Assembly (NCBI GenBank): GCA_002255025.1
Contig: NJEJ01000005.1
Location: 1-15,155, forward strand
Length of the DNA stretch: 15,155 nt
From: Candidatus Bathyarchaeota archaeon ex4484_135
GTDB taxonomy: Archaea > Thermoproteota > Bathyarchaeia > EX4484-135
Reading direction: 5' to 3'
Each line of letters opens with the position of its first letter. The first letter of the stretch is position 1. Made by a program: the position numbers and the translations under genes. This document shows positions 7,650-14,723 of this stretch, piece after piece. Below the pieces are notes generated by a model that saw only the letters and a program-made list of their open reading frames with translations, was not told the origin of the DNA and ran no database searches.

Positions 7650-8723
7650 TTGGAACTCAGGATCGGTCTCATAGGCCTCGGGACCGTCGGGACGGGCTTC
7701 GTCAAACTTCTCCTCGAGAAGCACGGGCATATCAAGGGGCGTTACGGGCTGGATTTAAGGCTCGTCGGTATTGCCGACCTCGTCAAAGGCTCTGCCTATG
7801 ATGAGCGGGGCCTCGACCTGGCCCGCCTCCTGGAGCTGAGCGAGCGTGAGGACTCCGTACTGGCCTACCCAGGTGCCGTGGAATTCCAGCAGCTCGGCTC
7901 CTTAGACTTGGTGAGGGAAGATGGCGTTGACGTGGTGGTCGAGGCGACGCCCACCAATTTGAGGACGGGGGAGCCAGGGTACACGCACATAAGGGAGGCC
8001 CTCGAGAACGGGAAGCACGTTGTAACGACGAACAAGGGCCCCATAGCACTCAGGTATAAGGAGCTGAGGGAGCTGGCTGCTAGGAAGGGCGTTTTCTTAC
8101 GCTTTGAAGGGACGGTGATGAGCGGGACCCCCTGTATAAGCATGGGTTTTGAGTGCCTCAGGGGGGCGGAGATAACGCGTATAAGGGGGATCGTGAACGG
8201 CACCACGAACTTCATATTGACCGAGATGTCGAAGGGCATGCCTTACGAACAGGCCTTGAGGAAGGCACAGGAGCTCGGTTATGCTGAGCCCGACCCGACG
8301 GCTGACGTAGAAGGATGGGATGCCGTGGCGAAGGTAATGATATTGGCGAACGTCTTCCTGGGCTCCCAGCTAACCGTATCGGATGTCGAGAGGGAGGGCA
8401 TAACGGGCCTCACTCTCGAAGACATAAGGGCTGCCGAGCGAGAGGACGCCAAGGTGAAGCTGGTCGCGGATATCAGACGCGAGGGAGGACACGTCAAGGC
8501 GAGCGTGAAGCCGAGGCGTGTCCCCCTATCTGACCCTCTGGCCCACGTGGACGGCGTCCTGAACGCCCTGATATTCAGCACCGATACGGTCGGCGATATC
8601 CTGATAATGGGGGCTGGGGCTGGGCCGAGGGCCACGGGCCAGGCCATACTGTCCGATTTGCTCTGGATACACGCTTACCTGTCCGGCGACCCTAAGAAGG
8701 CTCCCCGTGCCCTCTTCCCGTGA
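7650..8723 (+). CDS. hom: Homoserine dehydrogenase
   Basis: NAD(P)H-dependent reduction of aspartate semialdehyde to homoserine, on the route to threonine and methionine. The 357-residue protein has the Rossmann motif GLGTVG (9-14), VVVEAT (95-100), the catalytic-domain motif TTNKGPIA with Lys129, GIVNGTTNFIL (180-190), and ELGYAEPDPTADVEGWDAVAK (208-228) containing the conserved Glu and Lys of the active site. There is no C-terminal ACT domain, so threonine feedback through such a domain is not expected. The TTG start is chosen because the Rossmann strand begins immediately after it and a TATA-like box lies at the right distance. The AOR-family gene follows within 12 bp, suggesting one transcript. 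Confidence 0.95.
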   Translation: MELRIGLIGLGTVGTGFVKLLLEKHGHIKGRYGLDLRLVGIADLVKGSAYDERGLDLARLLELSEREDSVLAYPGAVEFQQLGSLDLVREDGVDVVVEATPTNLRTGEPGYTHIREALENGKHVVTTNKGPIALRYKELRELAARKGVFLRFEGTVMSGTPCISMGFECLRGAEITRIRGIVNGTTNFILTEMSKGMPYEQALRKAQELGYAEPDPTADVEGWDAVAKVMILANVFLGSQLTVSDVEREGITGLTLEDIRAAEREDAKVKLVADIRREGGHVKASVKPRRVPLSDPLAHVDGVLNALIFSTDTVGDILIMGAGAGPRATGQAILSDLLWIHAYLSGDPKKAPRALFP

Positions 8724-8727
8724 GGTG
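8722..8727 (+). promoter_or_regulatory. Shine-Dalgarno deciding the AOR-family start
   Basis: GAGGTG overlaps the hom stop codon and lies 7 nt before TTG 8735 and 10 nt before GTG 8738. It argues against the more upstream in-frame GTG at 8720. Confidence 0.5.
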
Positions 8728-8734
8728 GCAAGCC

Positions 8735-10531
8735 TTGGTGGAGTTCGGCCGCCTCCTCGTGGTCGACCTAAGCAGGCAAAAGCAGGAAGTCCTTCAAGTG
8801 GAAGAAGACGTGGTAAGGGCCTTCATAGGTGGGAAGGGCCTGGGGGCCTACCTGCTCTACAAGCTGCTGAAGCCAGGAGCAGACCCCTTCTCGCCAGAGA
8901 ACCTGCTCATGTTCCTCACGGGCCCGCTCACCGGCACGGGCTATCCTACGTCAGGGCGTATGGTAGTGGTCACGAAGTCCCCGCTCACCAACTTGTTCTT
9001 GGATTCCCACGCTGGAGGGTGGTTTGGCCCAGAGCTTAGGCGGGCAGGCTTCGATGGCCTCGTGATAAAGGGTTCCTCTGACGAGCCCGTTTACCTATGG
9101 CTCTCGGAAGATGGTCTTGAGTTCAGGGATGCCTCACACATCTGGGGCCAGCCAGCTGGCCGTGCTGTCAAGCGGGTGAGGGCAGAAACGGGCCCAGGGG
9201 CACACGTGGCCGTGATAGGGCCTGCTGGCGAGAACTTAGTGCGTTTCGCGGCCATAATATTCGATAGGGATGAAGACCCGTGGCGTTCTGGCGTCGCCGG
9301 GCGTGGTGGGGCAGGTGCCGTGATGGGTTCTAAACGCCTTAAGGCCGTGGCCGTCAGGGCCAAGAAAGGCAAGGTGCCCATCCACGACGAAAAGGCGTTC
9401 AAGAAGCTCGTCAAGCGGCTGTACGAGAAGGTGAAGGCAAGCCCGTTCTATTACATACGCCGGGCCGTGGGCACCTCGTACTGGGTTGAGCCCATGAACA
9501 GGTTAGGCTTCCTGCCGACACGGAACTTCACGTCTGGCTTCATAGAGGGCCACTACGGCCTGACGGGCTCCTACCTCAGGGCCCACGTGGCAAGGGACGT
9601 GAGCTGTGCTTACTGCCCGATGAAGTGTGGCAAAGTGGTCCACCTGCCGGAGGGAGCTGTGAAAGTTGAATACGAGATATTAGCCATGATGGGTGCTAAC
9701 AACGGCATAACGGACGCTCTCGAGGTAGCCAGGTCCGTCAAGCTGGCCACGGAGCTGGGCTTGGATGGTATTTCCACGGGCGTCGTAATAGGATTTGCCA
9801 TGGAAGCTGGACGGAAGGGGCTGCTGAAAGACGTGCCTGATTTTGGGGACGCCGAGGGGCAGAGGGAGCTGGTGAAGAAGATAGCTTACCGAGAGGGCAT
9901 AGGCGACCTCCTGGCAGAGGGCGTGAAGAGAGCTGCTGAAAAGCTGGGCCCAGAGGCCATCAGGATTGCCGTCCACGTGAAAGGCCTCGAGCTGCCCGGT
10001 TACGACCCGAGAGCCTCGTGGGGGATGGCACTTGCCTACGCCACCGCCGATAGAGGAGGATGCCACCAGAGGGCCTGGACCGTCAGGGCAGAAATAGATG
10101 GGAGGCTAAAGTGTTTCTCGACGGAAGGGCTTGCTGAGTTCGTGAAATACGTCCAGGACGAGAGAGCCGCTGCCTTCTCCCTGATAGTTTGTGATTTCGC
10201 ACCTCTGGGCGTTGAAGACTTCATAAGTGGCCTTAGGGCAGCGGCAGGCTTGGAATACGACGTGGAAGGATACTTGACGGCCGGGGAACGCATCTGGAAC
10301 CTGGTGAGGCTGTTCAACATAAGAGAGGCAGGTACGTCACGGGCCGATGACACGTTGCCGCCCCGCGTGTTCGAGGAGCCTTTGCCCATGCCCGATGGCC
10401 GTGAGGCGAGGATGGACAGGGCCACGTTGGAACGCCTCTTGGACGAGTATTATGCGTTGAGGGGCTGGGACGAACAGGGCAGGCCAAGGCCCGAGAAGCT
10501 GAGGGAACTGGGCTTGGACAAGCTGGTTTAG
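8735..10531 (+). CDS. Aldehyde ferredoxin oxidoreductase family (tungsten) protein
   Basis: A tungsto-bispterin enzyme of the AOR family, which oxidises aldehydes to acids with ferredoxin. From TTG 8735 it has 598 residues, the normal size (about 600). The N-terminal pterin-binding domain shows GKGLGAYLLY, LTGPLTGTGYPTSGR and SHAGGWFGPELRRAG. The [4Fe-4S] ligands are CAYCPMKC (Cys291, 294, 298) plus Cys486 (IVCDF), the same arrangement as in Pyrococcus AOR. EYEILAMMGANNG and GYDPRASWGMALAYATADRG are further family blocks. I cannot tell AOR from FOR, GOR or WOR by eye, so no symbol is given. An in-frame GTG at 8720 would overlap the hom stop, but the ribosome site favours 8735 or 8738. It follows hom closely and converges on the aIF5A gene, 18 bp away. 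Confidence 0.9.
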   Translation: MVEFGRLLVVDLSRQKQEVLQVEEDVVRAFIGGKGLGAYLLYKLLKPGADPFSPENLLMFLTGPLTGTGYPTSGRMVVVTKSPLTNLFLDSHAGGWFGPELRRAGFDGLVIKGSSDEPVYLWLSEDGLEFRDASHIWGQPAGRAVKRVRAETGPGAHVAVIGPAGENLVRFAAIIFDRDEDPWRSGVAGRGGAGAVMGSKRLKAVAVRAKKGKVPIHDEKAFKKLVKRLYEKVKASPFYYIRRAVGTSYWVEPMNRLGFLPTRNFTSGFIEGHYGLTGSYLRAHVARDVSCAYCPMKCGKVVHLPEGAVKVEYEILAMMGANNGITDALEVARSVKLATELGLDGISTGVVIGFAMEAGRKGLLKDVPDFGDAEGQRELVKKIAYREGIGDLLAEGVKRAAEKLGPEAIRIAVHVKGLELPGYDPRASWGMALAYATADRGGCHQRAWTVRAEIDGRLKCFSTEGLAEFVKYVQDERAAAFSLIVCDFAPLGVEDFISGLRAAAGLEYDVEGYLTAGERIWNLVRLFNIREAGTSRADDTLPPRVFEEPLPMPDGREARMDRATLERLLDEYYALRGWDEQGRPRPEKLRELGLDKLV

Positions 10532-10549
10532 GATACCGCCGGCAGCCGC

Positions 10550-10942
10550 CTACTTGACCCTCATTATTTTGGCTCGCCCGAGGATTCGCCAGTACTCGAC
10601 TTCCACGCCCGGCTGCAGTTTCTCCTTCAGCCCTTCTTCCTCCGGCAGGGGGGCCTCAAAAACCTCGTAGGTCTCCAGGTCCATGAGCTGGACGGCGTTT
10701 GGCATGATGGACAGGACTTGGCCAGCCCTCTTCTCGACCATGGGCACCTCGACCTGGGCATCCACGGGCTTCACTATGCTCCTCTTCACGCCATCGAATA
10801 TGCCTATGGCCACTACCCTAGCCTTCGCAGAGCCGTGCTTGCCGGGCTTGGATTTCGTCATCTCGACGATACGGCACGGCTCGCCGTCTATGACTATGTA
10901 GGAGCCGACCCTCAGGGAACCCAGCTCCACGGGCTTGCTCAC
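10550..10942 (-). CDS. eif5A: Translation initiation factor aIF5A
   Basis: The archaeal homologue of eIF5A/EF-P, which binds ribosomes and helps peptide bond formation at difficult sequences. The 130-residue protein has the N-terminal SH3-like domain, with the modification loop SKPGKHGSAK in which Lys35 is the expected hypusine (or deoxyhypusine) site, and a C-terminal OB-fold (about 70-130). The loop normally reads like TGKHGHAK; here Pro33 and Ser38 vary while GKHG is intact. The start is GTG 10942, preceded by GAGGTGG 4 nt upstream. A divergent promoter shared with the NAD kinase gene is likely. Its modifying enzyme is encoded at 6569-7504. Confidence 0.95.
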   Translation of the reverse strand: MSKPVELGSLRVGSYIVIDGEPCRIVEMTKSKPGKHGSAKARVVAIGIFDGVKRSIVKPVDAQVEVPMVEKRAGQVLSIMPNAVQLMDLETYEVFEAPLPEEEGLKEKLQPGVEVEYWRILGRAKIMRVK

Positions 10943-10977
10943 CTTTCCACCTCGAGTGAGCTATTTAGGTCCCGGAC

Positions 10978-10985
10978 TTATAAAT
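10978..10985. promoter_or_regulatory. Symmetric TATA box between aIF5A and NAD kinase
   Basis: TTATAAAT, with the palindromic core TTATAA, lies in the 65-bp divergent spacer. Its centre is about 26 bp from TTG 11008 (NAD kinase) and about 39 bp from GTG 10942 (aIF5A), so it is well placed for both directions. Confidence 0.55.
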
Positions 10986-11007
10986 CAGAGGTGGTGCAGG
11001 GGAGGAA

Positions 11008-11838
11008 TTGCCGAGCGTGAGCGTTATAGCCAACACGGCCAAGCCTGAGGCCGTCAGTATAGCAGAGCGTATAGTGGCCTACCTGTCTGGTGAGGGCATC
11101 GAGTTCGTGCTCGAGGAGGAGCTGGCCAAGGCCCTCAACAGGCCAGGGGACGGCGTGCCTCTACGGTCCATGAGGACTGACCTATTGGTCATCGTGGGGG
11201 GCGATGGCACTATCCTGAGGGCCTGCCTTGACCTGCCGGACGACGCACCGCCCATAATGGCCGTGAACGCCGGCGAGAGGGGCTTCTTGACCACCGTTGA
11301 GCCGAGCGAGGTCAAAGAAGCCCTCAGGGCCTTCTTCGAGGGGCGTGTGGAGGTAGAAGAACGCATGAGGCTTGAGGCCAGGATAGGCAGCACAGCCCTC
11401 CCGAAGGCCCTGAACGAGGTATGCCTTACCTCCAAGGTGCCCGCCAAGCTGTTCAAGGCCAGGGTGAGGAAAAACGGGGCTGAGATGTGCTGGGTTGAGG
11501 GAGACGGCCTCTTGGTGGCTACTCCGGCCGGTTCGACAGCTTACTCGCTCTCCTGCGGTGGGCCCGTCGTTGACCCTGGCCTGAGATGCCTCCTCCTGAC
11601 ACCCATATGCCCCGTCAGGCCCTCATGGCCTTTCGTCCTGCCCCCGAACGCCGAGGTTGAAGTAGAGGTCGTAAGGGCCAGGGAACCCGTGGCCGTCGTG
11701 GATGGCCAAGCTGTCTTTGAGCTTGAGGTTGGCTCGGTAGTGTGCGTAAGGGCGTCAGAAAGGCCCCTGAGGTTCGTGGGGCTCAGGGCCAGGTTCTACG
11801 AGAAGCTGGCCCGCAGGGGAAGTGGTCCTCATGCCTAA
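11008..11838 (+). CDS. nadK: NAD kinase
   Basis: ATP- or polyphosphate-dependent phosphorylation of NAD to NADP in the cytoplasm. The 276-residue protein carries the diagnostic VGGDGTIL (63-70), AVNAGERGFLT (85-95), the NE pair (136-137), EGDGLLVATPAGSTAYSLSCGGP (164-186) and VVDGQ (230-234). Start: TTG 11008 has GGAGG only 2 nt away, while the in-frame GTG 11017 has it 11 nt away; the TATA position predicts a transcript starting near 11007, so either is possible. The gene is the first of a tightly packed set: its end overlaps the Nob1 start by 8 nt. Confidence 0.93.
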   Translation: MPSVSVIANTAKPEAVSIAERIVAYLSGEGIEFVLEEELAKALNRPGDGVPLRSMRTDLLVIVGGDGTILRACLDLPDDAPPIMAVNAGERGFLTTVEPSEVKEALRAFFEGRVEVEERMRLEARIGSTALPKALNEVCLTSKVPAKLFKARVRKNGAEMCWVEGDGLLVATPAGSTAYSLSCGGPVVDPGLRCLLLTPICPVRPSWPFVLPPNAEVEVEVVRAREPVAVVDGQAVFELEVGSVVCVRASERPLRFVGLRARFYEKLARRGSGPHA

Positions 11839-12373
11839 GAAGAAGGCCATCGTGTTGGATGCGTCAGCTTTCATAGCTGGCCTGGACCCGTTCTCCCTAG
11901 AAGGCCATGCCTTCACCGTGCCGGGCGTGAGAAGCGAGGTCAGCCCTAGCTCCATGGGCTCCCTTAGGCTGAGGCTGGCAGAGGAAAGCGGCAAGCTGAC
12001 CGTGAAGGAGCCCAGCTCCGAGGCCCTGGAGGAGGCCAGGAAAGCGTCTGCCCTCCTCGGGGATGCCATAAAGCTATCGGATGTCGATGTCGAGCTGTTG
12101 GCCTTGGCCATAGAGCTGAAGGGCGAGGGCTATGAGACCTTGATAATAACGGACGACTACGCCATACAGAACGTGGCCAAGAGGCTCGGCATAGCCTTCT
12201 CGCCCGTGGCCACCTTCGGCATAAAGGAGGGGCTGACCTGGGTCGTCTATTGCCCAGCTTGCTTCGCCCGTTTCCCGGGCGACCTGGCCGTGAAGGAGTG
12301 TCCGATATGTGGGACACCTTTGAAGAGGAAGCCCTTAAGGAAGGGCGGAGGCCATGGGGACCGGCCCTCCTGA
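11831..12373 (+). CDS. nob1: Nob1-type PIN endonuclease (16S rRNA 3' end)
   Basis: The ribosome-assembly endonuclease that cleaves the 3' end of 16S rRNA in archaea (18S in eukaryotes). From ATG 11831 there are 180 residues. The PIN domain has its acidic set: Asp10 (IVLDAS), Glu36 (SEV), Asp86 (SDVDVELLALA) and Asp108/109 (TDDYAIQN). It is followed by a zinc ribbon with Cys141/144 and Cys157/160 (YCPAC, CPICG) and a basic tail. An in-frame GTG at 11822 would add three residues, but MPKKKAIVLDAS is the typical opening. The gene overlaps NAD kinase by 8 nt and the RNA methyltransferase gene by 20 nt, which indicates translational coupling. A guide RNA aimed at 16S rRNA lies about 2.2 kb downstream. 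Confidence 0.93.
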   Translation: MPKKKAIVLDASAFIAGLDPFSLEGHAFTVPGVRSEVSPSSMGSLRLRLAEESGKLTVKEPSSEALEEARKASALLGDAIKLSDVDVELLALAIELKGEGYETLIITDDYAIQNVAKRLGIAFSPVATFGIKEGLTWVVYCPACFARFPGDLAVKECPICGTPLKRKPLRKGGGHGDRPS

Positions 12374-13532
12374 GCCCCTCCTATCGGATGCCATCATAGA
12401 TGCCTTGGCCGAGGTCTACCCGCCGGGCGAGCTGGGCGAGGTCATCAAGGCCCTCGGGAAGCCGGGCCCCAGGTATTACATGCGGGTGAACACGTTGAAG
12501 GCTGACACGGGGACCGTGATCGACCGGCTGAGGGAGAGAGGGCTCGACGCCAGGAAGGACGAACACCTCCCCGAGGCCATATACGTGCCCGTCAGAGGCC
12601 CGTTCGAGCTGCCGGAGGTCGAGAAAGAGGTTGTCGTGGACAAGTTCACGGCTGAATCAGCCATGATGGGTTCTAACGTCTACGTGCCGGGCGTCCTGAG
12701 CTTCAGAGGCGTGAGACGCTGTGATGAGGTCCTGGTAGTCTCGGAGCTAGGGCAGCCCGTCGCGTTCGGGATAGCCAGGATGGACGAGCACGAGGTCCTG
12801 TCCGCCAGGAAGGGCCTAGCCGTCGAGGTCTTAAGGCCCCTGTATGAGCTGCCGCCCATCAGGGAGCTGAAGGAGTTCAAGGAAGGCCTGATATACCCTC
12901 AATCGCTGCCCTCCATGCTGGCCAGCAGAGTCCTCGAGCCCGAGCCCGGCGAACTCGTCCTCGACGTGGCCTGCGGGCCGGGAGGGAAGCTGAGCCACAT
13001 ATGCCAGCTCACGTCCAACGGGGCCCGCGTCATCGGCTTCGACAGGAGCAAGAGGAAGGTGGCTGAGACACGCGAGGTCCTAAGCAGGCTGGGCTGTGAG
13101 GCCGCCGTCGTTAGGGCTGATTCACGCTACCTCGATTTAGACGTCCCTTCCCTGGTCGAGAGGGCCGATAGGGTCTTGGTTGACCCGCCCTGCAGTGCCC
13201 TAGGCGTCCTGCCCAAGCTGTTTGACCTCAAGGACCGTAGGGAGCTGGCTTCACTAGCCGAATACCAAAAGCAGTTCATCAAGGTGGCCGCCAAGCTCGT
13301 CAGGCCAGGCGGCGTGGTAGTTTACAGCGTCTGCACCATGACGGCCCGGGAGTGCGAGGGCATCGTCTCCTTCGCCGTGGAAGAATGCGGCTTAGAAGTG
13401 GATGAGCAACCGATCTACATAGGCTCGAGGGGGCTCCCGGGCCTGGTCGAGAGGGCCGAGCTCCTCCAGAGGTTCCACCCGCATCTCCACGGCTCTGGCT
13501 ACTTCATAGCGAGGCTCGTCAGGCCCAGGTGA
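12354..13532 (+). CDS. NSUN6-type RNA m5C methyltransferase with PUA domain
   Basis: A SAM-dependent RNA cytosine-C5 methyltransferase of the NOL1/NOP2/Sun family, 392 residues. A PUA RNA-binding domain (about 92-165) sits between an N-terminal segment (YYMRVNTLKA) and the catalytic domain, the architecture of NSUN6, which methylates C72 of tRNA acceptor ends. The SAM motif is LDVACGPGGK (203-212). The two functional cysteines are Cys280 (DPPCSALG) and the nucleophile Cys327 (YSVCTMTARECEG). The segment YPQSLPSMLAS before the SAM motif is also typical. The start overlaps Nob1 by 20 nt with GGAGG only 2 nt away; a slightly later start is possible. Substrate specificity is inferred from domain order only. 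Confidence 0.9.
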   Translation: MGTGPPEPLLSDAIIDALAEVYPPGELGEVIKALGKPGPRYYMRVNTLKADTGTVIDRLRERGLDARKDEHLPEAIYVPVRGPFELPEVEKEVVVDKFTAESAMMGSNVYVPGVLSFRGVRRCDEVLVVSELGQPVAFGIARMDEHEVLSARKGLAVEVLRPLYELPPIRELKEFKEGLIYPQSLPSMLASRVLEPEPGELVLDVACGPGGKLSHICQLTSNGARVIGFDRSKRKVAETREVLSRLGCEAAVVRADSRYLDLDVPSLVERADRVLVDPPCSALGVLPKLFDLKDRRELASLAEYQKQFIKVAAKLVRPGGVVVYSVCTMTARECEGIVSFAVEECGLEVDEQPIYIGSRGLPGLVERAELLQRFHPHLHGSGYFIARLVRPR

Positions 13533-13586
13533 GGGCACTTAGGCCTTCTTCCCCCGGTCCCACACAAGAGCCAATTGGCATCAAAG

Positions 13587-13595
13587 GCTTATTTG
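13587..13595 (+). promoter_or_regulatory. Possible TATA box of the cysteine-rich gene
   Basis: TTATTTGGA stands in the spacer after the methyltransferase gene. Transcription would begin near 13617, ahead of both candidate starts (TTG 13634, ATG 13670). Confidence 0.3.
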
Positions 13596-13669
13596 GAACG
13601 CCCGGCCAACATAGGGCGAAGGCGGGAATAGGATTGGAGCTATCGAGGCAGAAGGCGAGGAAGAAAGTC

Positions 13670-13981
13670 ATGGAGAGGTTCGATTTCCTGAGGACTTGTG
13701 CCCTCGCTAGGGAACTCTGCTACCTCATAAGGTCCAATTTAGCCGTCCTTGACCCTGAGGACGTTCACAGGGCCTGTTTGTTCATATCTAAGCTATGCCA
13801 GGAGGCCGGTTGCATAGAGCCAGCTGAGCTATGTGCCAAGGCAGCTGAAGCTGTATTGCGTGATGAGGAGGAATTCCTGAGGCTCTGTGCTCAGAGCTGC
13901 AAGCTCTGTGGTCAACACGCTAGGAGGCCTAGGAGGGAAGCTGGCCGGGAGGAACGTGAGAGGGCTACTTATGTCGCCTGA
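13670..13981 (+). CDS. Small Cys-rich helical protein, possibly copper-storage-like (DUF326/Csp)
   Basis: The 103-residue protein contains nine cysteines: 10, 17, 36, 43, 48, 55, 73, 77 and 80. They lie on what look like four amphipathic helices (2-23, 30-47, 50-66, 68-85), mostly 3, 4 or 7 residues apart, so they would face one side. The fourth helix, LCAQSCKLCGQHARR, resembles the ending of four-helix-bundle copper-storage proteins (Csp/DUF326), which bind Cu(I) inside the bundle. This is inferred from the pattern; a different metal or Fe-S site is possible. There is no signal peptide. ATG 13670 is preferred because GAGGAAG lies 6 nt upstream. The frame is open back to a GTG at 13529 overlapping the previous stop, but that extension is Pro/Gly-rich and looks non-coding; TTG 13634 is another option. 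Confidence 0.65.
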   Translation: MERFDFLRTCALARELCYLIRSNLAVLDPEDVHRACLFISKLCQEAGCIEPAELCAKAAEAVLRDEEEFLRLCAQSCKLCGQHARRPRREAGREERERATYVA

Positions 13982-13985
13982 GAAG

Positions 13986-13998
13986 GAAATACTAATAC
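13986..13998 (+). promoter_or_regulatory. TATA-like region of the CxxCxxCC gene
   Basis: GAAATACTAATAC lies about 32 bp before ATG 14024, giving a predicted leader of only a few nucleotides. Confidence 0.45.
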
Positions 13999-14023
13999 GT
14001 GGGAAGCCTCAGCCTGTCGGGGC

Positions 14024-14572
14024 ATGGTGAGGCCCGTCCCCTGGAGACGTGTGGCTTCGTGGTCCTGCAACCTGTGCGGGAAGTGCTGCCGTGAGTACAG
14101 GGTGGTTCTTAAGCCAGAAGAATGGCTCAAGCTCGTGGACATCTACGGGCCTGAGGTAGCCGAGGTAGGACATGGGAAGTTCTACCTCAGGCGTAGGCCA
14201 GATGGCTCCTGCATCTTCCTGAAGAAGGTGGGCGGCAAGTGGCTCTGCGGGCTGCAGGACATGAAGCCGAAGGCCTGCAAGCTATGGCCTTTCAAGGTCC
14301 TGAGCTGGCCCAAGTACGGCCGGGCAGCAGAAGCCTACGTGAACTACATGGGGTGCCCGCTCTACGTCTACGTGGACCCGTTCTGCCCCGGCCTGAAATG
14401 GGGAAGCCCGACCCCGGCCTTCGTCTCGACCGTGCTGAAGGAAACCATAGAGATAGCCCTCGGCATAAGGACCGAGCAAGAGCACACGACTTCCAAGCTC
14501 CCCGAGAGCCTCAGGCTCTACCTCAGGGCCCGAAGGGTGAGAGGGCTAGGCCCAGCTGGGCCCAGGATATGA
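14024..14572 (+). CDS. YkgJ-family cysteine cluster protein
   Basis: A 182-residue protein with the CxxCxxCC signature near the N-terminus (Cys15, 18, 21, 22; SCNLCGKCCREY). It is followed by Cys63, Cys75, Cys85 (KPKACKLWPF), Cys111 (GCPLY) and Cys121 (FCPGL). This matches the CxxCxxCC family (PF03692 type), thought to bind zinc or an iron-sulfur cluster; its biochemical role is unknown. The KPxxCKLWPF block is characteristic. The basic C-terminal tail (about 160-182) has no recognisable domain. The start is ATG 14024; GTG 14027 is next to it. It sits directly after another cysteine-rich gene and before the RNA gene cluster. Confidence 0.88.
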   Translation: MVRPVPWRRVASWSCNLCGKCCREYRVVLKPEEWLKLVDIYGPEVAEVGHGKFYLRRRPDGSCIFLKKVGGKWLCGLQDMKPKACKLWPFKVLSWPKYGRAAEAYVNYMGCPLYVYVDPFCPGLKWGSPTPAFVSTVLKETIEIALGIRTEQEHTTSKLPESLRLYLRARRVRGLGPAGPRI

Positions 14573-14589
14573 GGGCTCGTGGGCCCTTA

Positions 14590-14645
14590 GGAGTCAGACG
14601 GTTGATCCATCATCACTCCTCAGCCAAGGCTGAATTCATCACTCA
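14590..14645 (-). ncRNA. Box C/D guide RNA with two 16S rRNA guides
   Basis: On the minus strand all four boxes are perfect: C = GTGATGA (14636-14642), D' = CTGA (14620-14623), C' = GTGATGA (14610-14616), D = CTGA (14594-14597). Both guides are 12 nt and the D'-C' spacer is 3 nt, the preferred archaeal geometry. The D' guide ATTCAGCCTTGG is complementary over 10 nt to CAAGGCTGAA of archaeal 16S rRNA (E. coli about 899-908). The D guide TGGATCAACCGT is complementary over 10 nt to CGGTTGATCC at the 16S 5' end (about 10-19). By the fifth-nucleotide rule the predicted 2'-O-methyl sites are G902 and U13 (E. coli numbering, aligned from memory). A TATA-like box lies 26 bp upstream. The ends are estimated. 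Confidence 0.9.
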
Positions 14646-14666
14646 AGGCCTTGGGAGACCTCTGGC

Positions 14667-14674
14667 CTTAAAAG
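14667..14674 (-). promoter_or_regulatory. TATA-like box of the 16S-directed C/D RNA
   Basis: CTTTTAAG on the minus strand, centred at about 14670. Twenty-six bp downstream is 14645, three nucleotides before the C box, an ideal start site for this RNA. Confidence 0.6.
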
Positions 14675-14689
14675 CTCTGATCGCGAAAT

Positions 14690-14698
14690 CCTTAAATC
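14690..14698 (+). promoter_or_regulatory. TATA-like box of the tRNA gene
   Basis: CCTTAAATC, centred about 30 bp before the first tRNA base at 14724. It is arranged back to back with the promoter of the C/D RNA, 16 bp away. Confidence 0.5.
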
Positions 14699-14723
14699 CC
14701 TCCGGAATGCCGGGCCAGTACGG

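Noticed and set aside
7797..7803. ATGATGA C-box-like motif on the plus strand inside hom
   Set aside because: No CTGA at guide spacing; it is part of the coding sequence.
13529..13669. N-terminal extension of the cysteine-rich protein back to GTG 13529
   Set aside because: The extension is low-complexity Pro/Gly/Arg-rich and unlike the helical remainder; a good ribosome site precedes ATG 13670.
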